Shown piece by piece: positions 32,396 through 44,412 of a stretch of 64,000 nucleotides of DNA. The notes below the pieces were generated by a model. That model was not told the origin of the DNA and searched no databases. It worked only from the letters and a program-made list of their open reading frames with translations. Numbering within the stretch: the stretch's first letter is position 1; every line of letters starts with the position of its first letter. Position numbers and translations under genes: made by a program. This DNA is from Dissophora ornata (Eukaryota > Mortierellomycota > Mortierellomycetes > Mortierellales > Mortierellaceae), in assembly GCA_025201705.1 (NCBI GenBank), contig MU616616.1, positions 17,591-81,590 of the forward strand, in the 5' to 3' direction.

Positions 32396-35209
32396 CTCAG
32401 GTTTTGACTCTGGCTCTTGTTCTCAGTATTGGTGTACTCAGGTGCCAAGACCCCCTCGTTGGTATATTGTCCCTGGTTGGGAAGGATGCGACGACTGGCC
32501 TTTCTAGCCAACTCCGCCTGCTGCTCTGGTGTCAGATTAACACTCTTCTGAGATCGAAGAGTCGAGGGCGGAGGTGGTGTATAGGTATTATTTCCACTAC
32601 TGTCAACTCCGGATTGACTGTTGTAGCCTGAGGGTGTAGCTCCCTGACGGTCTTCATTTGACGGTCGAGATTTGGGACCCAATGGTGGCGACCGCTTATT
32701 AGTATTATTGCCTGAGGTGGCATCGTTCGATCCCGCCTCGCGGCTCTGGTTCAGAAGTTGTTCCCGCTCAGCTCTCCAAGAAGATCCGTTCAGTCTTGAG
32801 GACTGGATGTCCTTCAAGCTTTTACTTCTGGTTAGACTCTTCTTGAGGGTGCGTTCGCGATGCAACTCTGCAGACCCGCTGTTCAAAAACTCTTGCATCG
32901 CGCTGGAGCTCGTCCCTGGCAAACTCAACAGCGACGTCGCAGACGCATATGTGGTGGACGAGATACCTGACGGTAATTCGACAGTGCTCGAAGCTTGAGC
33001 TCCATTGCTGTTCGTCATTGCCGTTGTTGAGGTGGTAGTGTGAGTGGTAGCGGCAACAGGGACCTCGATCGCCATTGACGCAGGAAGATCGCCAACTGGA
33101 TCCGGCAAGACGGGGTCAAAGAAGTAAGGCTGCATCCTACTCTTTGTCCACCGTGGCGTGCGACCTGTGATCATCGGGTTGTCGACATTATGCGTCGCGA
33201 TCGGGACCGGGATCGCACATTGGTAGCTGGTGTCTCCGCCCGCAAAGACCGACCGCTTCACACGAACTACGTACAGGAGCTCATAGTAGACCTTCAGAAA
33301 GTTGGATTCAAAAGTGGGGATAGAATGAGACTTGCCCATAGGTGGGATCGTCGTCAAGATATCGACTTGACCGGTCTCCCCGGCTCGGACTTTGCATTCA
33401 ACTGATTTTGCCATGATCTCGACCTGGGATTGGTTGCAGAGGTTCGCGTAAGATGTGGCGAAAGTGCCCTTGACGGTTCGACGGATGATGACGTCGATGC
33501 CGACGATCTTGTTCTGGGAGTTGTTGTGCAGCGTCGTAGCCATAGACAATGGGTCGCCTAGAGGTAAAATTCCAGGCAGAGGACATGCTAATTAGACCGA
33601 CATCACACTGACAAAGGTCGTGCACCTGATTGGTCGATTGCTCAGGTGCAGCATCAATCACACAATTCCATACCAGGGACATAGATTTGTTGATGCATCT
33701 TAATATCGAGAGCGATGCCTGTGAGCGGCTTATGGAGTTGATGTGTACTATTCTTGGACATGACAGCACCGATAGTGTCGTGATACGTCCACTCTATGGG
33801 CTTAGGTGCCAAGACATGTGGCAGGAACTGACAGAGAACCTCCTCAGTCGACAGCGATGGCTCGAATGGCCCTTCGACATGCGCCGTCCACACGTAGCGG
33901 ATCGAAAACCCATCGAGGCTCTATATTGTTTTTCGGAAGAGGAGCAGAATTGCCGCAGTTAATATGTGTTGTACGCCCCCACCAAAACTAGTTTAATTCA
34001 CTGGCGCACAGCCACACGCATGTGAGAATGACAAGCATTTACTGGGATGCACGGAGGAAAATTCACGTTGGGCACTTTTAGCGCAAATGGGTAGGAGTGG
34101 TCACCGGCCGGGATCTCTTTCCAGTTTGCAAGCTCGTTGTCGTCCTGGCTCGACCCCGAGACTACGACCTCAGTTTCAAAGAGTGTGACGACCGTCTGTC
34201 GATACTTTTGTCGGATGGAATCGCCGTTTGACTCTTGACCCAGAACGATCGCGCTCTCTTCGGCTGAGGGGCGGAAAGTGGAAAGTTATTGACAGCAGGC
34301 ATAGCAGGGGACAGTGCGGGAAGTCACACAGTAAACAAATAGAGAAAGGAGCAAGAAGATAGGGATGTTGAATGTCAGTTTAGCTGTTTCTACTGAGGCG
34401 CCTCGCGATGGGCACATGGACACAAGGAGAGTAAACACAGAGGCAGTTGACAACCCCATCCATCGCAAAGTGAGGAGCAGGGAGAGGGATGGGAGGACAG
34501 GGGATAGGGTATGTTGCGATACCATGGTGTGCCATGGATTGACACCGATCGCCGAAAAGTACGAGGCCCTGCGGGCGGAAATGACATTATTTTTTGTGGA
34601 CCCACGGACGTTGCATTAAGTGATTTGCAGCGCAGCTGAAAAACAGCTGTCATACGACAACAAATAAACACATTGGCATGGTGTCCGTCCGCCGGGTACT
34701 GTGTTAATGTATGTGGAGAATTGCAGGGTGCACGGTGTATGTCCGAACAGGTACCAGTAGTCGCACCCATGGCCGCAATAATTGCTCCGTACTGTCGTTC
34801 CGCTCTCCCTCGCGCGAGGTCAGTTGGTGAGTGTACAGGAGGTTGGAATGGGTGCGTACCATTCCTTCGTCTGATATGAAGGAGATACGTTTTTATACTT
34901 TTTTTTTTCTGTTGTTCCTGCATAAGAGACAGCTCGAGTATCTTCCCATACGTGAAATGGGGCATCAATTGAATGCAAAAGTGATGGCATTCGTCATTTA
35001 CCTCTCAGTTTCACCCGAATGCCCACGGCATGACATGACTTGATCAGCTTCAGGTCGACATGCCCTCTCACGACAGTGTTTGGTCGCAACAGACACGTCG
35101 ATCCTCCCTGGGCAAAGACGAGCGATATAGTCGATCGTGGCGCCGCATTGGTGGGTGTGGCTGGAGGCAGAGGCGGGTTTGGCGATTGGGACGAGGGAGA
35201 GACTGCCAT
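31411..35209 (-). CDS. Alpha-arrestin (arrestin-related trafficking adaptor)
   Basis: Exons 35209-35002, 34263-34043, 33920-33674 and 33557-31411 encode 940 residues. The arrestin N domain covers exons 1-3 (RGHVDLKLIKSCHAVGIRVKL; HSYPFALKVPN; PPCIPSLDGFSIRYVWTAHVEGPF). The C domain begins in exon 4 (VGIDVIIRRTVKGTFATSYAN). Such proteins recruit ubiquitin ligases to plasma-membrane transporters and direct endocytosis. The rest (about residues 330-860) is disordered, with a Ser-Gln repeat, Gln and Asn runs and Pro-rich stretches, then a conserved-looking block PPWERVEKIHYQDWF near the C terminus. I could not find a canonical PPxY motif for Nedd4/Rsp5 binding, although PPPPST and similar Pro-rich motifs exist. 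Introns are short except the first (738 bases). Confidence 0.88.
32355..32399 (+). repeat. TGGCTC hexanucleotide microsatellite coding Ser-Gln repeats
   Basis: Tandem hexamers (TGGCTC, first units TGGTTC) lie within arrestin exon 4 and read Ser-Gln on the coding strand. Being in steps of six they can expand without frameshift. Confidence 0.85.
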
Positions 35210-38200
35210 GGGGATGGCCTATAATGTCGAAATATAGAGTGGGGTGTGCTCGGAAAGGAAAAGGCGGGTAAGGGGAAGAGAGTATTGACGATACTACACA
35301 GGCAACTTGTGAACTTCCTGAAGTGTACCGCGCAACGGATTTGAGGATGGTGTATAATGGTTAGGAGAAGGTGAAACGTGGAAAGATGCCAGACCGATCA
35401 ATTGATGAAAGGAATGAAAGATAAAAAGAGAGAGCAAGTGGAGCAGAGTGGAGCAGAGTGGTATAAATGCAGAAAAAGAAAGATTAGATGAAGCGGGACA
35501 ACGGAAGTGATGGAATACCTGAGCAACACGGCCGTATTGAAAGGGGGATATGAATTAAATATTTGATGATGCAAGGAGGTGTACCTCGTCAAGGCAAACG
35601 GCCAGAAAGGGGATGGGCACCTTTTTTCCTATTCCAAGTGAAAATAAAGCAACAGGGGCAGAGCGCACCGATGGAGCTCAGTCTTCAGGAGGGGTGGGGA
35701 AGAGAGAGACTGGTCAGGAGAAAATAAAATGAAGGCAAGAAAGGTGGAGCGGACAAGGCATAGAACAGGGCACTTTAATTACGATGCCATGCTTTTTGAG
35801 CAATAGTCAGTACGCTCATTTTAAAAAATAAAAACTTTATTCCTTTCAATACAAACTGCACCAGATCAAGGCTAAAGAGAGCACTGGACTGCTGGGCTGG
35901 ACAGCCCGGCGCTCACAAGGAGACACAGGGCAGGGAACCGCGAAGCGAAAGGCGAACCATGCCATGCCAACGCCCTCAAGACACTTAGGAGCGTAACAAC
36001 AGCAACAGCAGCGACAGCAAGACAATGTAAGAGGCTGTAAGTATCGCACTGTTTCTCAAAGATAAGGCAAATCATCTTGACTTTGTTCCACATGGTTCAA
36101 ATATCTAGCCATCTAATTATTTTTTTTTTTTCATGAGGCGCCTTGATATTTGAAGACAGAACAAGTTGCGGACATTAGCTGTGTACTAGCTCAAAATTGA
36201 CCATGGTCCCTTGTCGCACTTTTAGCTCTACCCCGCCGACGAAGTGAGATGGTGAACACACACACACATGCACAAAAGTAATTGCAATAATTACAGAATC
36301 CAATCCGCCTTCCATTTTGCGAATATACAGCCCCGATTAGTGGCTCGGATGTGACGAAGAGAAGCTAGTTGGATATAGCGGAATCATAAAGTACGGATAG
36401 ATACAAAGGGCTGCACAGGGATGACGAAGATGGCTCTCACTTGGTAACCCTGACCTGCGATTCTTCACACAATACAAGTGGTATATTGGAAAATTGGACC
36501 TCAATTGCGGCCATTTATGGTTTGCTTCTGAGCTCTCATGAACAATCTGCGCACCTCAACGTTGCTAGGGAGTAATAGCAATATGGCCGCCACTCAATTA
36601 AAGATCGGCGGCTCTTCCGATAGAGCGTATGTGAATGAAAGTGACAGCGGGCGAGACCAGGAGTCAGCGTTACCGAGAAAGAGATAGAGAGAGAGAGAGA
36701 GAGATAGATAGATAGACAGATGGACATATAGAGAATATTGAGAAAGAGAGGGAAAGTGAAAGAGAGAATGAAAGATAGAGATGTCCGACCTCCCCGTCCC
36801 GCCTGTGAAAAGCCGATTGGAGCGCGAGATACCTGTGATGCAGGGGTCTAATTATACATTCACAAAGATATGTAGGGGATTACCACATCTGAAGCAGGTA
36901 TCTTCCGGCGTGCTGAAGGGGCCATGACTCGGGTTGCAAGGATCTTCAAGGCCCCTCATACAGTGTACGCACGCACATTTTATTGTAGTCAGGGACTTTA
37001 TAAAAATAGTGTCAAGATTTAAGTCTAGTTTCTGCTGACAGGACAAAATTATGAGCCCCGACTGCTCGGGGAGTTTGTCAGCTCTGACTGAGAGGAGTGG
37101 CTGCAAATGCGAGAACAGTTGGTGAGGCGCGGCAGCAAATCACGCGACAACTTGAGCGATACATGCAATCAGAGAGACATCGGCATGGAGGCATCACCTA
37201 CGACATGCTCATTTCTGAGTAAGAAACGTCGCCTTCAGTAGCTCTAGGCAGCAATGAATAATAAAAAAAATTAGCGGTATTCATGAGTGCATAGACAAGG
37301 GTCCCATGGACACACGCCCTCGATATATCTTGTGGACCCCAGTTTTCACGGGCCTTTTTCTTTATTTTTTTTTTTGCCCAATCCACAACTTTATCTCGTG
37401 CCTGGATGTTAGGGTTTCCAGTTTCCCACATTTGTTTGCCCAAAGCAACCGGCATCCACATCCAAGTACATATGAAGTACGTAGTCGTGCATAATCGCCC
37501 TCAACAAAGAAGCAAGCTGGGATAACTTGATTCAAGGAGAGCACAGGCCTCATTTGGACCCTTGGTTCCCCATTCACTGAGTAGGTCTAGTCTATCACGA
37601 ATGCTCTTATCGAATGCACAACAATGATGGAGTCCTCTTTTCCGGCTCCAGAGTCTGTAAAGAACAATTCCTGACCAGAAGCACAGAGGATCAAGTGTTT
37701 TTCTTTGATCAACAATTCCAATTTCGTTGTTGACATTTTTTATTTAGTTCCAAGGGCTTGTGTGATGGCTTCATGTCAAGCGTGCTTCTAATTGGTGCAC
37801 TCGTGCACAGTTTTTTTCTCATACATCAACCTCCTCTCTAATCTCCCTAACCTCTCTTAATGAAGCAGCACCATACCTTTGTCAGAAACCGCCGCGTTTC
37901 ATGACATACCGAGTGGTAGCGAGAACAATCACTAATAGTGCGAGCTCTGGTAACGAAGGAGGCCTTGGTCTAAATCATAGGAGAGGCTATCCTTTTGTCA
38001 CTGACCATGATACATTAAGCTTGGTTTGACACTGGGTCCCCTCTTTGGATCCATCGCCTTTTAAGTAGCTAATTCACAAAGTACCGTCTACACCCGCTGC
38101 ATTTTGTTCCACCATCCGCTTTTACCTCGTCATCATCGACGTTTTCGGCATCAACCGCAGCCTCGACGCTCGACAGACTTGATCACTTCACCAGCACCAG

Positions 38201-38347
38201 AACGTCTCTGATATTTTATTTTACTGTCCATGCCGGCACCACAGCCACAGCCTCTTCCTGTCATGGATAATATATCCTCAACATCTGTGTCTTCTTCCTT
38301 CTTTTCCCCTATCCTCTTCGGTCTTCTATCCAGGGGCCGCATGTCTC
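35210..38347. other. Gene-poor interval right of the arrestin gene
   Basis: The arrestin promoter is on the left; a TATA-like minus-strand sequence sits near 35460 beside a duplicated GGAGCAGAGT. Microsatellites occur at about 36660-36722. T/A runs lie at 35823, 36120 and 37364. I found no spliced gene with family similarity. A small plus-strand ORF near 38227 (MPAPQPQPLPVMDN) leads into the damaged VTC1-like locus and may be its remnant 5' part. Confidence 0.45.
36660..36722 (+). repeat. GA/GATA microsatellite
   Basis: A run of AGAGAGAG units changes into GATA units (gatagatagatagacaga). It is non-coding and about 1.5 kb upstream of the arrestin start. Confidence 0.85.
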
Positions 38348-39101
38348 TGTAATGATGGACGATATCTCGCCGAGGAGCTTCGCAGAGGATTCAGTGTCAA
38401 ACAAAGACGGTCAACACAACAGTCCTCGTGGACTCCACGTCAACTGTAGCAGTTCTAATGGCAGGGAAGGACAAAGAGATGGCGCCAATACACCTAAGTC
38501 GAGAGAGTGTCGAATAACAGCCTGGTGACTCTTATTGGTCAGAACACCAAGTCTTTGAATTCTAGTTCCTCCACCCTGTTGGGAGGATTTCCTTCCGAGT
38601 TCAATAGCAAAGAGTTTGATGAAGAAATCACACCACCATTAACTGCTGCTCTACGGCGCCCGGTCATTCAGATGAGACAACCTCCAGCTCCTCTCCTAGA
38701 AGGAAAGGCATACTCCAAACGCCCGAAACTCAAATAATCTGCAAAAAAAACCTTGAAGGCGGCGGTGGGGACGGCGGGGAATGGAGATCAAAAAGCCCCC
38801 GTTTTCGAACGAACACACATTCATGCATTGGATCAAGTTCGGGATCCTCCTGGGCACGACTGCAGCGACATTGTGTGATTTTTGCGCGTTTTTTATCGGC
38901 GTCACGGTGTTGGTGGTGGCGATGGACTCATTGGCCTATGCAGCTGCGGTTTTCCGTCGTCGAGACTGGTCGCTGAGTCGACGGCTCCAGGCGAGGAAGC
39001 AAGCCAATAAGAAAGGAAGAGTACAGGGCGGCGTAAGGAAATCGCACACGGAGAAGCGATTTGATTCGCCGATGATGTTCCGGATTGAGGTTTTGCCATG
39101 A
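38348..39101 (+). pseudogene. VTC1-like (DUF202) locus, apparently broken
   Basis: The last ORF, 38781-39101 (106 codons), reads MEIKKPPFSNEHTFMHWIKF followed by two hydrophobic spans. FSNEHTFMHWIKFG corresponds to the FANERTFLSWLNF signature of VTC1/DUF202 proteins, small membrane subunits of the vacuolar polyphosphate polymerase. The loop between helices 1 and 2 is shortened. The third membrane span expected after RFDSP is missing. Upstream, an ORF ending at 38737 finishes PPAPLLEGKAYSKRPKLK, resembling the APLL...KK lead-in of VTC1, but lies in another frame, and a second frame break occurs near 38507. No plausible intron joins the pieces. A decayed copy is likeliest; a short intact DUF202 protein starting at 38781 is the alternative. 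Confidence 0.5.
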
Positions 39102-40597
39102 TCCGACGATGCTGTGCAGCGCACATTTGTTTGCGTACAGCATCAGTTTTTTTTTTTTTTTTGTCAAGCACAGCTTCAACGCACAACACTCTTGAGGTGG
39201 ATTGAGTAATGGAGAGCAAGGACTTGAACTTATTCTTTATTTCATTTAACTATCCTACTCGCAGTGAGCATCACGCGCAGCGCGTCTATTTCACAACCGT
39301 GACAAAATGAACTTTATCCTTTCTCATTAAACCATTTGAGAGTTTCCGAGTTTCTGAAAAAAGCAACATCCCTGAACCATATCTGAGCATCACCCCCCCT
39401 CCCCCCCCTGAGGCATTCACAAGACCATGTAAGCAGGGATGGGCTGCTGCAGCACCACAGATACTCGTGTTTAAAGAAACGCATATTCGTAATCACAAAT
39501 ACACCCTTCTGTCGTCTATCGCGAATTCCTGCCACTTTGACACTTTGACAAATCAAAGCTCCGGGGCAAGGCTGAGAAAAAAAAAAGGTGCTAAAAACCT
39601 GGCTGTGTTTTTTTTTTTTTTTTTTTTGCATCGCACTTTTCGGCTCGAAAGGGAGACGCAGTTGTTGACGGCGGCAGGTCGCTCACGTAGGCCACGAGAG
39701 CAGTCGACAGCGAGAGCAAAAAGAGCAGGCGTCGGATTTGGCGCGGAGTGTATTTCGCCTACTGGCCTCGAGAGGAGGGGAGAGAGAGGGGGATGGTGCA
39801 AATAGGGAGCGAGAGCGTGAGTCCGTTATTCTGTTTTAGGATGGACCGACAGCCTTGGGAACGTGAAACAAGCGGCGATTCGGTCGAGAACGCCTGTGCC
39901 TGGCACGTGCCTGGGCGATGGCGAGACACCGTCCTCGTTTGGTGTGCTGCTGCAACTCGGCCATCCTTCCATTGCTTGAATTCACAAGCCAGCAAGACTA
40001 TTTGAAATCAGCCTTTCTTCTTCTCCTCCCATCAGCTCTCTTGCCTCCATTCATTCCCCACACGACAGACCTCTTTTTGTCCTCTGCATCCACCACCACC
40101 ACCACCACCACCACCAACATCAGGTACGTCCATGGCGTAGCACTGTTATTTTTGCTCATCCAGAATGTACTTGTACATTTCGGACACAGGCCAACCAGCA
40201 ACAACGTGTTTAGCTGTTTAGTCTTCATATCGCGTGTGTCTCCTATTGATTGCTTCCACTAATATCAACGCACTGCGATGGACGTCTACAGCTACAATCC
40301 CTCCCCCTCCCCTCTCCCTATCTCTCCCCCTCCACTCGCACCATCCCTCTCTTTTTCTTGTGTTTATCAGCCTTTACTGACTATGGACACAGTCGCTTGT
40401 AATAACACTGATTTGTCCTCTAATCCTCTAAATTTCGCTTAGCAGCTTTGAAACATTCAAGGATCCCAACTCTTATCTAGACGCCCTTTTCACCACTCGA
40501 ACCCCATTTACGACTTCAATTGCTCTTTCTTTTAATTATTTCCATTTTCCCTTATCTCACATCCATCCAAGGATCAAAAAAATCAAAGAACGCCACC
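39102..40597. other. Intergenic region before the DUF4442 gene
   Basis: Low-complexity DNA: T16-T19 runs near 39148 and 39608, a C-rich tract near 39392-39408, and an (ACC)n run at about 40087-40113. CT-rich promoter-like sequence lies at 40300-40360. No ORF with domain content. Confidence 0.45.
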
Positions 40598-41587
40598 ATG
40601 AGTCTCGCTATCCTCGCTCTGACTGCGGTCATGGTCATGACAAGTCTTGCGTTTCTCACCAACATGATCACCCAGAAACTTGGGACGCTAAAGGACCCTC
40701 TACAGGTGTGGGAGGTCCTACATGGGGTCGATCTATTACCACCGCGACTGCGAGCATGGATTTTCTCCACGATCGTAGGTTATACAAACCCGTATGCCAG
40801 GACTATCAACTTTCGGATCACAGAGCTGCGCAAGGGCAAAGCATGTGGTGTCCTGAAGGTAAGAAGACAAAGGAGATAAACATGGGTCAGGAGCGAGGGG
40901 CGTACTACAGTTGGAGAAGGGGGGGGGAGAGGGAATGACTGTCTGTTGATCACACGCCTAGTGTAGAGGCAAAAAGTGGTTTACAGCAAACAGCTCTGAA
41001 GCACCCCATGGCACTTCTTTGGACATGCGTCCTTTTTAAACCCTCGAGTCATGCTGGATGATTGTGCACGCGTTACCCTTCTTCTTTCTTTCTTATTTTT
41101 ACGCTTTCCTCACCATGTCTTCCTATTTCATGCATGTTGTCATGGCCTGTTAGGAAACGAAAACAATTTCCAACCCATTTCGAAGCGTTCATGCTGCGGC
41201 GCTAGTCACATTTGGCGAGACAGTAGGGAGCCTTGCGCTTTTTACATTGCTTGGGAAGAAAGATCGAGCCATCCTGACTAATATCAGTGCGGAGGTAATT
41301 ATTTTTCCTCGCCAAAATTTGCAACATGTCTTTTTTTTTTTTTTTCCTCCGTTCATTTCGTTGTTCAACGTTGGCTAACTTGACACCTTTCTATTATTCA
41401 TCTTATTTTTCTTGTTCTTTAGTATGTAAAGGTGTCCCGGGGGTTGCTGACAGCTAGCTCAATCGTCATGCCGATCAAGGACCGGCAAGCCACCGAGATC
41501 ACCACGCATGTCTTGATCAAGAACGCGTCCTTTGATACGGTCTCAAAACTGACATTGACATGGAAAGTTGATCTCAATGACAACTAG
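40598..41587 (+). CDS. DUF4442 hotdog-fold (thioesterase-like) protein
   Basis: Exons 40598-40858, 41154-41294 and 41423-41587 encode 188 residues. The ATG is in a CCACCATG context. The N terminus is a hydrophobic helix (residues 2-22) that may anchor or target the protein. The DUF4442 hotdog signature is the segment NPFRSVHAAALVTFGETVGS, where VHA-A-L-x-TFGE lies on the central helix. LTNISAEYVKVSRGLLTASS and LTLTWKVDL strands follow. Relatives resemble acyl-CoA thioesterases, but the reaction for this subgroup is not established. Intron 1 is 295 bases and intron 2 is 128 bases, with standard GT-AG ends. Confidence 0.85.
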
Positions 41588-42261
41588 GAATATGTATACC
41601 CCAGATTCTTAAAAAAAATATATGAAAAAAGAAAATAAAAAAAAGCCAGAAAATATTTAACAGCTACGGAAACAGAAACGGACGTGATGTGACAGATAAC
41701 AGAGAACGTTGAGCGACTTTGTCAATATTAACAATTTTTTTTTTCTGGCTCAAAAGAAAAAAAAGCGAACTGTGCTTGGGTGAACGCCACACCACGTCTC
41801 GCACGTTCCTTCACCAGAGGCCCAAAGCTTTTAGCGACCGGTGATACTTGTATTCTTGTTTTTGCGTTAACGTTACACGCTCGGAGTTGAAGGAACACCT
41901 TGTTGGATTTACGCCTTGGCGGAATTAGAACCTAGGCCGCTCACAACAGTACAACCCGAAGACACTAGCTCGTATCATGGAGACAAACTTGCATTCATAT
42001 ATTCTATATTCATATAATGTAGTCTTTATTTCATATACTTCTTCATATATTTTGTTGGTATAATAACCGCCAAAATCTCTCCAACTCAATGCTGTTGGGA
42101 CTGGAGAGGTCCTCCTTCTCCAATAACCTCACAGAGAGGCGGCTGTCGAATTGGAGTACCGTCAACCGCTTCACATACCGCTTCACATACCCTCTGGGCC
42201 TATGCAGGCCGCCTGGAGAAAACACTAAAGCTATGGAGAGGCGGTGAATCGGGGGACGTTT
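41588..42261. other. Convergent spacer with a possible tRNA-derived repeat
   Basis: The interval separates the DUF4442 and exchanger stop codons. On the minus strand, about 41990 to 41750, a segment has a box-B-like GGTTCTAATTCC and ends at a T-rich run that could stop RNA polymerase III. The rest is A/T-rich (42000-42060). A 13-base duplication (CGCTTCACATACC) lies at about 42169-42193. Confidence 0.4.
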
Positions 42262-44412
42262 TTAGGCCGTAGATGGATAAAAGTAGATGGCGACAGCGAT
42301 AATGATATACGTGGACAACAACATGATGCCCTCAAGCCAGTTGGACTCTCCATCTTGGATCAGGTAGTTGACAATAAGGACCGACACGAACATGACACAG
42401 GTCTCGAACGTATTGAAGAACAGGGTCATGGGCTGACCAATGATCCAGCCGATGATAACCATCAGAGGGGTCACAAACAAGGCAATTTGCATGGACGATC
42501 CAATAGCAACACCAATGGCGAGGTCCATCTTGTTCTTCATCGCGACCGAAACGGCAGTGACGTGCTCAGCAGCATTACCCACGATGGGCAACATGATCAA
42601 ACCAATGAAGGTTGGGCTGATACCCCAGGCTTCAGAAAGACCGCCGATGGAGCCGACCAAGTACTCTGCGCAGAACGCGACAATGACTGTGATCACGAGC
42701 AAGACGACGATACCCAACCACAAGGGGAGGACGGGCTCCTCCTCCTCCCCGTCGCCTTCGACACTGGTGATATATAAATCGGAGTGGGTCTTGAGCTGGA
42801 AGAAAAGGTAGAGTATATAGACAACCAATAGCACGATCGACGTGCCGTATGACAGGTGCTGGATGTTGGAGGTCTGGTCAACCTGTGTGGCTGTGGCATG
42901 GAAGGCGGCAGGAATCAGCAGAGAGAGGCAAGACAGAGAGAGGAGCGAGGCCGAGGTCTGGGCAGCGGTCTGGTTGAACTTCTGCGCACTGTACTTCAGG
43001 CCTCCAAAGAAAAAGCAGCATCCCAGAACCTAAGAGAAAACAGGCCAAACACAAAAACAAAGGTCAAACAAACTGCTACAAATGTGAAGCAATAGATGTA
43101 GTCCCTCGGACAATTTTTTTTTATAGATAAATGAGCTTACCAGCAGCAAGTTGGAGAGAACGGAACCGAGGACGGAAGCCTGGACAACGTCAATCTTGCC
43201 CTCCTTCAACGCAATGATGGAGAGGATAAGTTCGACAGCATTGCCAAACGAAGCATTGAGTAGTGCGCCCAGGTTCTAATTTTGGCCACAGTCGAAGGAC
43301 AAATTGAGTTAAGCGGCTGCGACTGAGCAATAATGAAAAAAAACGAGGAGCACAATGAGGAGAGCAGCCAAGGGGTTCGCCCAAACAGCCTCCCTAGGCT
43401 CGACTCAGGGATATTTGGCCGACAACAATGCATGCATACCTGTCCGATTCTAAGAGAGATCTCTTCCGTCGCATAGCCGAGGACTAGATGTAGATTTCAA
43501 CGAGGAAGATAGTAAGGTGCGAGCATCAGTTGGTCTATCGGATGCTCAGCCGACGCATGTACGTACACAAACAGTCGAGAAGGCGGGACTCTTGTTGGGG
43601 CGGGATTGACGGAAAATTGTAGTTTAGGAGTTACGGGATGAATGCTTCTCCGCATGTGGCAGGGTTTTTTTTGTGTTTACAACACAAACGTTGCCTCATG
43701 ATGCTCCTCTAGGCTCCTCTCGTCCACAATATCAAGTCTTATTTGCCTGCCTCAGCCACGGTTGCACAACACCAAATGACCAATCAGCCCTTTGTTGGCC
43801 TGCTGTTATTTGGAGCAGTAGTCTAGATAGAATCCATGGAAGGCGAATGAGAGCCATATGCCAAAACCAACATCCGCCGTCGTTGTTTGAATCGTATCAA
43901 ACAAAGTGGGAAGAAAGGAGATGTTGGGAAGTGGGGCGAGAGAGGGGCGAGAGGAGGGGGAGTCGTGACACGCACGACTGACATGGCCCAAAAAAGTCAG
44001 CTCATCGACTGAAATGGCCAAAAATCAACCCTTTTGATTCCTCGGTATATTGGCCCAAAAAAAAAAAAATCTACTTACGCTTTGCCAGAGGGACAATGGC
44101 AATAAAATTGAGAATAAAGGTTGCGACGTCGGGCCATCCCAGTCGGGAAGAGATAATGCCAAGAGGGATAAAGACAAGAAGGACGTTGATCTTTGTTGCA
44201 AAGAGGATGGTCTTGAGGCACTGAAGAATAGACAGCTTTTCGCGGGGTTCCGCGAGTGTCATGCGAAGGGACCTCTCTGAGCGGAGGGTGACCCTCTTCT
44301 CCGGCGTAGTGCTGATAGGCTCGGTTTGGGAGTCTCCATGGGACTCTTCAAGGGATGTAGGTCTGCTAGTGCGGTGGTCTTCTACCACCACGACGTGTTC
44401 TTTGCTTTCCAT
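42262..44412 (-). CDS. Vacuolar-type Ca2+/H+ exchanger (CAX/VCX1 family)
   Basis: Exons 44412-44079, 43483-43440, 43275-43141 and 43029-42262 encode 426 residues. The product is a cation/proton antiporter of the CaCA superfamily that loads Ca2+ into the vacuole using the proton gradient. The two ion-binding repeats are clear: [20 protein letters not shown] with [13 protein letters not shown] (c-1), and [20 protein letters not shown] (c-2). The conserved acidic motif between halves is present (EGDGEEEEP). The N-terminal cytosolic tail of about 80 residues is hydrophilic, as in autoinhibited CAX proteins. A 44-base exon encodes the start of the c-1 region and is easily missed. About eleven hydrophobic spans are visible. 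Confidence 0.92.
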
